Shown here: in pieces, positions 25,963 to 34,318 of the stretch | How the letters are laid out: every line of letters begins with the position of its first letter | Numbering within the stretch: the stretch's first letter is position 1 | Source of the DNA: Parus major | Lineage: Eukaryota; Chordata; Aves; Passeriformes; Paridae | Direction: 5' to 3' | DNA length: 64,000 nt | Assembly: GCF_001522545.3 (NCBI RefSeq) | Contig: NC_031773.1 | Span: 19,230,302 to 19,294,301 of the forward strand | Program-made: the position numbers and the translations under genes | Notes under the pieces: generated by a model | Database searches by the model: none | Seen by the model: the letters and a program-made list of their open reading frames with translations, nothing else | Told to the model about the DNA's origin: nothing

Positions 25963-25987
25963 CTTCAGCCACACAAGTGTGGCTACG

Positions 25988-26388
25988 NNNNNNNNNNNNN
26001 NNNNNNNNNNNNNNNNNNNNNNNNNNNNNNNNNNNNNNNNNNNNNNNNNNNNNNNNNNNNNNNNNNNNNNNNNNNNNNNNNNNNNNNNNNNNNNNNNNNN
26101 NNNNNNNNNNNNNNNNNNNNNNNNNNNNNNNNNNNNNNNNNNNNNNNNNNNNNNNNNNNNNNNNNNNNNNNNNNNNNNNNNNNNNNNNNNNNNNNNNNNN
26201 NNNNNNNNNNNNNNNNNNNNNNNNNNNNNNNNNNNNNNNNNNNNNNNNNNNNNNNNNNNNNNNNNNNNNNNNNNNNNNNNNNNNNNNNNNNNNNNNNNNN
26301 NNNNNNNNNNNNNNNNNNNNNNNNNNNNNNNNNNNNNNNNNNNNNNNNNNNNNNNNNNNNNNNNNNNNNNNNNNNNNNNNNNNNNNNN
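25988..26388. other. Assembly gap (401 N)
   Basis: All bases are N. The gap falls inside the GC-rich promoter island, next to a pentanucleotide array on the left and a 26-T run on the right, a setting where sequencing often fails. Part of GRM8 exon 1 or its core promoter could be hidden here. The N count may not reflect the true length. Confidence 1.
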
Positions 26389-26414
26389 TTTTTTTTTTTT
26401 TTTTTTTTTTTTTT
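26389..26414 (+). repeat. Poly-T run (26 T) at the gap edge
   Basis: Twenty-six consecutive T bases directly abut the N run and are followed by AGGCGAGGGG. The run may extend into the gap. It could be a true homopolymer or a sequencing/assembly artefact. Confidence 0.95.
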
Positions 26415-26875
26415 AGGCGAGGGGAGGAGAAGTGAGGAAGGAGTCAGTGGAGCAGCTTCGGCTTGGCTCTTCGCGAGTGTTAAACAGCACGCTCTCCGGG
26501 ATACCTGTCCCAGGCTAAGCTCTCGCGTATTAAGCTGACGCTGCTGAGGGAAACTGTCTGAGACGAGGCTTGTACAGAAATTACCTCATGCTATTCCCGA
26601 TTGTCACCGAGTACAATTCCAGGCACCTCCACAGTAATATGGATATGCAACTCTTTTCGATCAAGGTATTTGTGTATCTGTGTGTGTCGTCTTTAGTTCT
26701 TATTTTAAGCAGACAGGATAAAGCAAATAATGCGCGTTTTGCCTCAATTAAGATTTTTGGGCTGGGAATCCCGGGCAATCCTCTCCTCCTGCTTCGTGGC
26801 GCCGGGAGCTTTTATTTTTTTTGCGTTAATTATTTATCATTTTTGTTGTCGATATCCTCCCCCAATCAGATCTAA
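26415..26875. other. AT-richer valley between the two CpG-island blocks
   Basis: The first 150 bp are moderately GC-rich; composition then drops toward the bulk level until about 26875. The valley contains a weak donor-like AAG|GTATTT near 26666. No recognisable coding sequence was found. It may be 5' UTR or promoter DNA of GRM8, but nothing in the sequence decides this. Confidence 0.5.
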
Positions 26876-27307
26876 CGAAAGAGATCCCGGACACGGTGCC
26901 GTCACAGCAGCGAGCAAAAAGGGAGAATCTCGGAGCTCCCGAGCAGTGAGGTCTCCCGCTGGCCGTCTTACCCGGGTTTTCTCCCAGCCCCAGGGGGAGG
27001 GGGACACAGGGGTTCCCCCCGCGCTCTCCGCCACCTTGTTCACGTTTCTCTGGCTAGGAGGGAAGAGAGGGCTACCCCGCTCCGGGGGCACGGGCCAGCC
27101 CTGCCCGCCGCCGCCAAGTTCTCCGGGGCCAGGGTCGGGCGAGGTGCCGCCCGCCCATACCTTGCCGGGTGGGCTCAGCTTCCTTGGCTCCTCCGGAGAC
27201 ATCGCCGCGCCCCTGGGGAGGGAAGCGGCCGGAGGATTCCCGCCGAGCTCCGGGGGCTTCTTCCCCCGAGGAAGAAGGCGAGAGGCTGCGCCGGCACGAG
27301 GCAAAGG

Positions 27308-27315
27308 CTTACCTG
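27308..27315 (-). promoter_or_regulatory. Candidate minus-strand splice donor in the CpG island
   Basis: On the minus strand this reads CAG|GTAAG, followed by C, an almost perfect 5' splice site. If used, it would belong to a transcript divergent from GRM8. No minus-strand coding frame is recognisable, so a noncoding RNA would be the likely product. Chance occurrence is quite possible. Confidence 0.25.
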
Positions 27316-27402
27316 TCCTCGCCGTGAAGCAGCATCCCCAGCGTTGGCATGTGCTGGTTGAAGGAATACGAAGTGTTGGCAGGTGAATGTATGACACGGT
27401 CG

Positions 27403-27500
27403 AAAAACCCAAACCAGACAAGCCAACCAACATCAACAGCGACAGCAACAAAAACCAGAGAAATAAGAAAACCAAACACAAAAACCGTACAACACAACTC
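27403..27500 (+). repeat. T-poor A/C-rich tract inside the CpG island
   Basis: About 100 bp made almost entirely of A and C on the + strand, with words such as AACCC, CAACA and AAACC, inside otherwise GC-rich DNA. T and G are scarce. It is low-complexity sequence without a clear period. No coding role is supported. Confidence 0.7.
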
Positions 27501-28335
27501 AAGTAATAAAAAATCAATCAGTGACAAAAAGTGCATGAAAACCCGGTATTGGCATTTTGGAGTTTGCAAGCTTCTGACCTCTGGGACCAGGGATTCATTA
27601 AAAGAGACTTAGGTTTGCATCGAGGGGGGAGCAGAAGCGCATTAAAGCTGACCAGTGTATGCAAGGAGAGGAAGGAATCACCGGCGACTGGAAATAAAAG
27701 GCGACGCTTGTTTTTGCATCGCCGCTGACGGAGGTGCAGCGCTCCCGGCCCGGCAGGGTTCGGAGGGGACCGGCGGAGCCCTGGCTCCAGCCGGGAGATC
27801 CGCATGTGCCCTCCGTTCCCCGCCCACGGGCCGCCTCGGCTGCAAGGCCGCGGCGGGAGGCAGCTCAAACCCGTCCTACGGCCGCTCGCTGAAGGAGCGA
27901 GGCTGCGGGGAGAGCCGCGACGAGGCTGTGCCGGAATCCCTTCACAGCACACGCCAGCTGGGGTACGGATGAGCCTGGGAAGAGACAAAAAATATTAAAT
28001 CGCTCGGCTAAGTAAAGTGGAGAACAATAGGGGGCTCCCTTCAAGGGAGAAGCGCAGCGGTGATGGGCGATGGTCGCGGAGTTGCGCGGGGAGAGCCGGC
28101 TCGCCCAGCCCGGGGGCGCTCCCCGGGCCCCTCCGCTGGGCGGGGCCGGCCTGGCTGCGGTAGCCCTTCCACGGGCCGGGAAAGGTGCCGAGCACGCGAT
28201 GAGCCGGGAAAGCACGGAGGAGCCGCGCGGAAAGCCGGTGCGTGGCCGGCTGTCGGCTCCCGGCGGTGCGCGCCGGGGGCAGGCGGAGAGGGGTGGAGGG
28301 GCAGAGAGCGGAGTGCGGTGCGGAACGCGGTGCGG

Positions 28336-28467
28336 GGTGCTGTGCGGGGTGCTGTGCGGGGTGCTGTGCGGAGTGCTGTGTGGGATGCTGTGTGGGGTGC
28401 TGTGTGGGATGCTGTGCGGGATGATGTTCGGAGTGCTGTGCGGGGTGCTGTGCGGAATGCTGTGCAG
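28336..28467 (+). repeat. 12-bp minisatellite, 11 copies
   Basis: Eleven tandem units of about GGTGCTGTGCGG with point variants (GATGCTGTGTGG, AGTGCTGTGCGG, AATGCTGTGCAG). Shorter related GTGCGG words precede it at about 28310-28335. The unit length is divisible by three, so frames stay open on both strands and give periodic Cys/Leu- or His/Pro-rich peptides that are not credible proteins. Runs of three to four G every 12 bp could form long-loop quadruplexes. Confidence 0.95.
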
Positions 28468-28800
28468 GGTCCGCGGAGTTGGCCGCGCTGTGCTGTGCGC
28501 AGGGCGCGGGTGCGGTTCGCGGAGCGCTGTTCCGAGTGCTGTGCAGAACGCACGGCGCGCCATGCGCCGGATACGGAGAGCGGGACATGGAGAGCGGGAT
28601 GCGGAGCGGCGCTCGCCCGGGGCATCGCCCGCTCGCCGGGGCCGTCGCCGGAGTCGGGCGTGGACACAGCGAGGGACCTTCCTGCAGGGTGCCCCGGGAC
28701 GATTTCGGCGGGCGGCCGCGTTTCTGGGGGCAGAGCCGTTCTTGCAGAGCACCGGACTTCACCGGCAGCGCCTGCTCTGAACACAGCTGTGAGGACTGGG

Positions 28801-31800
28801 GAGAGGGAGTCTAGTGGGAAGAGGGTCAAATGAAAGCGGAATCAACAGAGAAAGCTCTCCTAGGGTGCCTGGGAAAATCTTGATCATCATTTGCTAGACC
28901 AGAGGTGAAACCTTTTCTGAAGGTGTTAATACTGATGGTGTTCATTAAGTTTTAAGTCCAACCAAGGACAGAGGAAAATATTCAGTGTAGTTTCCTTTTT
29001 AAAAATTGTAGGCTCCTCTTACTCTCACCCCAGCAGAAGGACCTGTGCTGGATTTTCACAGGGTAGCTTGTTTGGTAAGTGGATATTTGCAGGTAGAAAG
29101 TGAAGGCAAGTGTTCTTGGGTATTTGAAAAGGGGCTGATCAGGCTGATGGTAGGCATCAGACTGCAAAGGGAAGAAATAGTTCCTGTAAACGAGATGTGA
29201 GAGTGATTCGACTTGAAGTCCTGATTATTGTGTAAAGGTTACCTCTGTGGCAGGGGCACAGCAAACCATTACAGAAGAGGCGAGGTAGATAAGACTAATT
29301 ACATCAGTGAAGAATTCTCTTGCAAGTTAGGAGTTGCGATGTCAAGGCCAAAGGTTTTCCAAATTCCCTTTTGTTGTCAGCAAAACCCATTAATCTTCTA
29401 TATGGGTCGGGTTACTGTGTGCAGGTGGCAACTCTTTACCTGTTCTGTGTGGAAATTCATCTATTTGCTCATTGTGGAATGCTGTACAGGAGAAAGAAGC
29501 AACTTTTGTGAACATTTAAATTAACATTACAAAGAGAATTCTTTCATAGTTCAGAGGCGAAGTGTCAAAATAATCAAATTTGTTCTTTTTTTTTCCCCTC
29601 CTCAGAACTTAATAATGGACAGTGCCATTGTTTTGTTTTCATTCAGTAAAACCAGATCAGTTTTGTATTGACCGGACAATCTGATATTTTGTGAATGGGT
29701 TTTCACTCTAGAACTTCTCATATCTTAATTCACTGAATATTTGCTTTCTTTTATCTTAGTGCAGTTCCAACCATGGCTCAAACAAAATTTTAAACATTTT
29801 TTCTGAGGTATTTTTTCCCCTCACTTGATAGCTTATTTTGTCCCTCAGTAAAGGGTTCATGTATGTCTGTCTAGCAGTGTCAGCCGTAAAATGTCCATCC
29901 TGACTATGCTGCAGAGACATCCTGCTGCTGTCTGTAATTGTAAAATTGTTTAAAACTGTATTTCCTGGTGAATATATTGAATCTTTTTACATGTTTTCAG
30001 TGAAAACTTCAGTGCCAGCTGAAGATAGTTCTTTCAGGAACCTTGTTAACAAAATAGAAACATTTCCTATATTTATTTAAGTATTTATCTGTCACTCAAC
30101 TCATTATTTAGACCTTTTCATTAACATAAAGAGGTTCCATAATAAGCCTGTCTTTTATTGCAGTGAGTCTGTGGTTGGAGTAACAACTGGTTTGGGTTCA
30201 TTCTGACAAACTGGTTCTGGCAGTGTGGTACAAAAATATACAACCTTGAGTACCAAATATGTGATAAAGCTGAATGATTTTATGAAGGAAGTAATTTCAG
30301 AACCAGACACTACATGCAGAAGTTTCCATCTCCACTGTCTTGCAGCACTCCGCCTCCTTAGGTTTAAAAATAAATATATATTCTAGCAGAACAAGTGGAG
30401 GTTTGTGCTGAAATACTGACTTTAAAAATAGCAATATGTTCTGATAATGCCAGATATTTTTAATGAAATAAACCCAAGAGAAGCACGTATTACAAGGTGA
30501 CTGGAAGAGATGCTTTGTGGTGCACTTACTCTCGGGCTGTGCTGGGGAAATATACGAATTTCTTCTCTGAACTCAAGTTTCTAGTGAACACCAAATACTA
30601 CAGTGGGGAACCTGGTAAATCAAGAATATATTTGCATTAATTCAAACTTTTATGGTCACTTGGAAAAGGACAGCATTTTACTTAAAATGAAATCTCTGCA
30701 CATGAGAAAAGTTCATTCAGGCTTTATAGCCCAGAGGCCTCGCTTTTTCACTAAAATTCATTGATAAAAATGGAATTAATTTAGATCATATGCTTTCTGC
30801 TTAGCTACACAGACTTGAAATGTTCTGTAAAAGGTAATGTTAATCAATATATAAAAAGCAGTGTGCCATGAATAAATTAAGCAGCATAATAGAAGCTTTT
30901 ATTTCTTAGGTAACATTAAAAAAAGACTAAAAGGTCTTAAATTTTTAAAAAGAACACTTTAAAATTTTATTTCTTTTTTATAGACAAGCAGTGGACACTT
31001 GCAGCTAAGAAACATACTTCTTCAGGAAACCATGCAAACTGAGGCAAAGCAATTAATGCTTATGAAGACTATAATGTTGAAAAATGCTAATTGCCAATTC
31101 ATTTGATTTTCAGTCAGTTGCAGATAAAGTATTAGACTGATGATCTTGGGCTCACTGTAGCTTCTGTATTGTTGTTAGAATTGGGGTTGCAGTAGTTGAA
31201 TTCATCCTTATTTGCTTGCATGAAGACTGATGCTTCAATTTCTGGGCATTCTTTGGCTGTAAGGAATTAGCCTGTGGCTGAAAAAGAGAAAAAGCAGTGT
31301 TTTTTTCTTTCAGGAATATTTTCCCTTTTTCAGTGGTACTTTCTTGTTCTCCATATAGTTTTAAACAAGAGTAGTCTTATCTTTTATTCCCTTAGTGAAT
31401 TTATCCTTGCCTGGCTTGTACATCCATGCATGGACTGAGTTCATTGTGGAACCATAAAGAAATTGCCTCCATACCTATTTTAGGTCTACTCTTTGCTATT
31501 TTGAAGCCATAACTGTGTTTTTCCTACTAAGGCAATCAAAAGAACAGATAATTGTGGCTAGTTAGTAGTCCAGTCTTTTCTCTACAGTGTGGACCATATG
31601 AGAAGCATCCCATGGGCCTGGATCAAATCTCACTGTAGTGTGAGTCAAGTTGTTGAGTTTGTGGATGACTCTGAGTTTGGCTCACAGGGCTGAAGCCCAG
31701 GCAGCTTTATAACCTGTGTGCCTAAAAAGAGCCAAGGGAGAACGATGGGATTATCACATAAAACAACACAGATTTTGTATCACTTGGATTGAACCCTGAG

Positions 31801-33418
31801 CCAAATTCAAGCAAAACTAAATGGGGCATGGAAAGTCCTCTGTGCTGTTCTCAATTGCAGTTATTTTATTCATACCCATCAAACATTTCATTTTCAACTG
31901 GTTCTAATACCAGATCACAGTGAGATTCACATTCAGTAAAAGACTTTCCATTGTGAATCTTTTTCTCAGGTCTTCAAATAGCCATCATTTGAAGACTCTG
32001 CTTCAACTTTTGTGAGCTTAGTGTTATCATGTAAGAAAAACACGTAACAAAAACAATGTAAAAAAAGCATTATCAAAGTGCATTTTGAGTCTTGTTACTA
32101 CATGATCTATAAAAGTTTTGTGGTTTTGTCTGTATGGTCTTCCAGTGTGACCATATTTTTGGTAGGAGCAAGTCAGATCACTACGGACAAAGTAGATATT
32201 TACAGATGAGCCTGATGCTTGGATTTTCTGTACAGGCTCTTGTTCAATGTGATCAATTCCATAGTAAGTAAAACTTTTGTAAAGAAAAAGATAACATAAA
32301 TTCTACCCTAGGATGTCCACTGCTCTCTGTAGACTGTAACAGATGTATTGAGTGACTGGTTCAAATGCAATTGCCCACAGTGTGCCTATGTAGCATCAGG
32401 TAAAATTACTTCCCCTTTCTTTCTTCTCCTCAGAGGTTTAAAAATTTATTCAGGCATGTATAATTTTGTTAAGAATTGAAATAAATAAATGCCTTCACTT
32501 GAGAATTAAAGTGTGGGCAATTTGGAGATATTTATAACAGTCAGTCAGGTGTTTAGATATGTAGGCTGAAATCCTCATCTCGTTAAAATCAGTGGGATCT
32601 CTCCAAATGTCAGTGCAGGCACAACATTGTTCCTATTTAATGTGGTCCAAATGCAAGCAGAAAATAGAGACCTTGTTAATGTTAAACCTCAGCTCAAGTC
32701 AAATGTTGGAAAAGGAATGTTGGATGTTCAGCTGGTTTCCTAACATAATATGTTGTGCTCTTTGTATTTGAGAATTCAACTACCTTTTCATGAGAATAAT
32801 TTAGTGTTAGACATTATCTTGAAGGAGATTTAGATATAGGTAGTTAGGCCCCCCCAAGTGAATTGTATGGGAGAAATAATCAGTCTGACATCCAAATGAG
32901 TTGAATGTGCTTGTAATGCATTGGCTGAAGGGTGTACTTAAATTCAGGTACCCTGATTACTCCATTGTCATAAATGAGACCTCTCCAGGGGTGACAGTGT
33001 AAGTTGTTATTGCACTTCTGTAGGCTGGAGCAGAATAATAACGTTGAACAGAATAATGCAGGAATACAGAAAATACAATGTGTTATGGATCAGGTCTGTT
33101 TCTGGGTGTCGTGCAACATGAAGGTAAATATGAATTACTGTTCAGAATCTGAACACCAAGCTAAGTTTAGTTCCCCTGATTCGGCTGTTGCTCTGCTGGC
33201 ATCATCAATTTCCTGGCTTATAGTACAGTGCAGCCAGGTGTTCAAATTCACTGAAGGCCAAGATTTGCTAACTTAAAGAACATTGAAAGTAAAACCTAGG
33301 TAATGTAACCTATTCAACTGCTATTCAAAAGTAAATACACTGTGTGGCAGGTATAAAACTGCTGAAGTAAATGGTATTTCTTACTGTTTTTAAAAATTAT
33401 TTTTTATTTGTTTTTCAG
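28801..33418 (+). other. Probable GRM8 intron 1, noncoding
   Basis: AT-rich DNA between the CpG island and the acceptor of the coding exon. No coding exon, RNA gene or young mobile element was recognised. Open frames here (for example 29228-29524 and 33004-33276) are short and featureless. A pair of adjacent perfect hairpins lies at 31923-31996. The left limit depends on the unplaced exon 1 donor. Confidence 0.6.
31923..31996. repeat. Two adjacent perfect hairpins
   Basis: Hairpin 1: AGATTCACA (31923-31931) pairs with TGTGAATCT (31952-31960), loop 20. Hairpin 2: GTCTTCAAAT (31970-31979) pairs with ATTTGAAGAC (31987-31996), loop 7. Both lie within 75 bp in probable intron 1. Confidence 0.85.
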
Positions 33419-33592
33419 AAGTACCTCAGCTGTAGGGCAAAATACAAGGACATACGTTACTGACCTCCTTTTAGCATCAGGACCAGACATACGACCCTAC
33501 TCCTCAGCATCGATTAGGAGCAACTGAAAAACCACCTCAGAAAAGCTGATCAACCCATTCCATTGGTGGACATCTTTTATAAAACACACTTC

Positions 33593-33607
33593 ATGTACTT
33601 TTGCTGA
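33593..33607 (+). promoter_or_regulatory. Upstream ORF 1 in GRM8 5' UTR (4 codons plus stop)
   Basis: ATG TAC TTT TGC TGA, in the inferred GRM8 5' UTR. It is the first ATG after the putative acceptor. It ends well before the main start, so reinitiation at GRM8 would be possible. Confidence 0.5.
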
Positions 33608-33633
33608 GATCTTTTTTTCTAGCTACCTACCGC

Positions 33634-33711
33634 ATGGTTCTATATTACTTACTGGGCACTGATGGTAGCCTCCAGAAAGTGCAGCTTCAAATGGTCAGCC
33701 TCATCCTTTAG
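33634..33711 (+). promoter_or_regulatory. Upstream ORF 2 in GRM8 5' UTR (25 codons plus stop)
   Basis: The ATG at 33634 (context CGCATGG, with G at +4) opens a 25-codon frame ending at TAG 33709-33711, which is 47 nt before the GRM8 ATG. It is not in frame with GRM8. A role in limiting translation is inferred from position only. Confidence 0.5.
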
Positions 33712-33937
33712 CAAGAAGAAAACCTGGGTACTGGATAGCAACAACGTCTTCAGAGAAAATGGTATACGAAGGCAAACGATTGGTTTCCTGCCATTGTTTC
33801 TTCCTGTTAACAGCCAAATTCTACTGGATACTCACTCTGATGCAAAGAACTCATGGCCAGGAATATGCCCACTCCATTCGATTGGATGGGGACATCATCT
33901 TGGGAGGACTGTTCCCCGTTCATGCAAAAGGGGATAG
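33662..33937 (+). promoter_or_regulatory. Upstream ORF 3, overlapping the GRM8 start codon (91 codons)
   Basis: The ATG at 33662 (C at -3, G at +4) opens a frame offset by +1 from GRM8 that runs through the GRM8 ATG and ends 176 nt inside the coding sequence. Ribosomes starting here could not reach the GRM8 start by simple termination and rescanning. The peptide resembles nothing I know, and its downstream half is a shadow of the GRM8 coding frame. Confidence 0.45.
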
Positions 33938-34268
33938 AGGGGTGCCTTGTGGGGAGCTCAAGAAGGAGAAGGGGATCCACAGACTAGAGGCAATGCTGTA
34001 TGCAGTTGATCAGATCAATAAAGACCCTGATCTTCTTGCCAATATCACCTTAGGTGTCCGTATTCTTGATACGTGTTCCAGGGACACTTATGCATTGGAG
34101 CAGTCCTTAACATTTGTGCAAGCATTGATAGAAAAAGATGGTTCAGATGTGAAGTGTGCAAACGGTGACCCACCAATTTTCACTAAGCCAGACAAGATAT
34201 CAGGTGTGATAGGTGCTGCAGCAAGTTCTGTGTCCATTATGGTCGCAAATATTTTAAGACTCTTTAAG
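33759..34268 (+). CDS. GRM8: mGlu8 glutamate receptor, first coding exon (partial)
   Basis: Encodes residues 1-170 of metabotropic glutamate receptor 8, a presynaptic class C GPCR coupled to Gi/o. A basic and hydrophobic signal peptide covers about residues 1-33. The mature N-terminus begins [12 protein letters not shown], the start of lobe 1 of the Venus-flytrap glutamate-binding domain. Visible landmarks are Cys64 and Cys106 (a conserved disulfide pair in the family), an N-glycosylation site at Asn95 (NIT), and the GAAASSVS loop whose Ser156 contacts glutamate in group III receptors. [24 protein letters not shown] and [15 protein letters not shown] fit GRM8 rather than GRM4 or GRM7 as I know those proteins. 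The ATG has A at -3 and G at +4, and an in-frame TAG at 33666-33668 excludes a longer N-terminus within this exon. Codon 170 (Lys) ends exactly at the donor AAG|GTAAGT, so the intron is phase 0, after ANILRLFK. The rest of the gene lies beyond the window. Confidence 0.97.
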
Positions 34269-34318
34269 GTAAGTAACATTTTCTATTTTTTTTTTTTTTA
34301 TTTTTTTTATTTTATTTC
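34269..34318 (+). promoter_or_regulatory. GRM8 5' splice site followed by a U-rich intronic tract
   Basis: Consensus donor AAG|GTAAGTAA at 34268/34269. From about 34279 to 34318 the intron is almost only T. U-rich tracts just downstream of 5' splice sites are known binding sites for TIA-1-type proteins that help U1 recognition. The donor is certain from the reading frame; the role of the tract is inference. Confidence 0.8.

Larger units (their letters stand above)
25108..25987. promoter_or_regulatory. CpG island, block A (left part of GRM8 promoter region)
   Basis: Base composition changes abruptly near 25108 from AT-rich DNA to very GC-rich DNA dense in CpG. The block holds many GGCCGGG, CCGCGG and GCGGAGC words and the (GAGCC)17 array, and it runs into the assembly gap at 25988. 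It lies about 8 kb upstream of the first coding exon of GRM8. Long open frames on both strands (up to several hundred codons, some crossing the gap as X) have no recognisable domain and come from the GC-rich, stop-poor composition. No TATA box was noticed. The transcription start could not be placed. Confidence 0.85.
26876..28800. promoter_or_regulatory. CpG island, block B (right part of GRM8 promoter region)
   Basis: A second long CpG-dense block follows an AT-richer valley. It contains GC-rich runs at 26.9-27.3 kb, 27.7-28.0 kb and 28.07-28.75 kb, broken by an A/C-rich tract at 27.4-27.5 kb. It ends near 28.8 kb, about 4.6 kb before the acceptor of the GRM8 coding exon. One or more noncoding first exons of GRM8 probably lie in block A or B. 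A fair donor, CAG|GTGAAT at 27382/27383, is one candidate end for such an exon. Open frames of 200-300 codons here are repeat- and composition-driven. Confidence 0.85.
33419..33758 (+). other. GRM8: GRM8 5' UTR part of exon 2, with splice acceptor
   Basis: A strong 3' splice site ends at 33418: a T-rich tract followed by TTTTTCAG, with a branch-point-like TTACTG about 35 nt upstream (A at 33383). The 340 nt between this acceptor and the GRM8 ATG contain no in-frame coding extension, because an in-frame TAG lies at 33666. This makes it a spliced 5' UTR, consistent with a noncoding first exon in the upstream CpG island. That the acceptor is used is inferred from its quality and position; no transcript data were available. 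Confidence 0.75.

Noticed and set aside
25118..26538. Long + strand open frames (more than 430 codons) crossing the N gap
   Set aside because: Much of their length is unknown bases read as X. The rest is GC-rich, stop-poor sequence and the (GAGCC)n array in several frames at once. No domain is present.
26730..27569. Opposed 218- and 226-codon frames in CpG-island block B
   Set aside because: They overlap each other on opposite strands over almost the same bases, are proline/glycine/arginine-rich from GC content, and have no recognisable domain.
27865..28833. Overlapping 230-295-codon frames on both strands
   Set aside because: They arise from the 12-bp minisatellite (unit divisible by three) and high GC. 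Several frames on both strands are open together, which is typical of composition and not of a gene.
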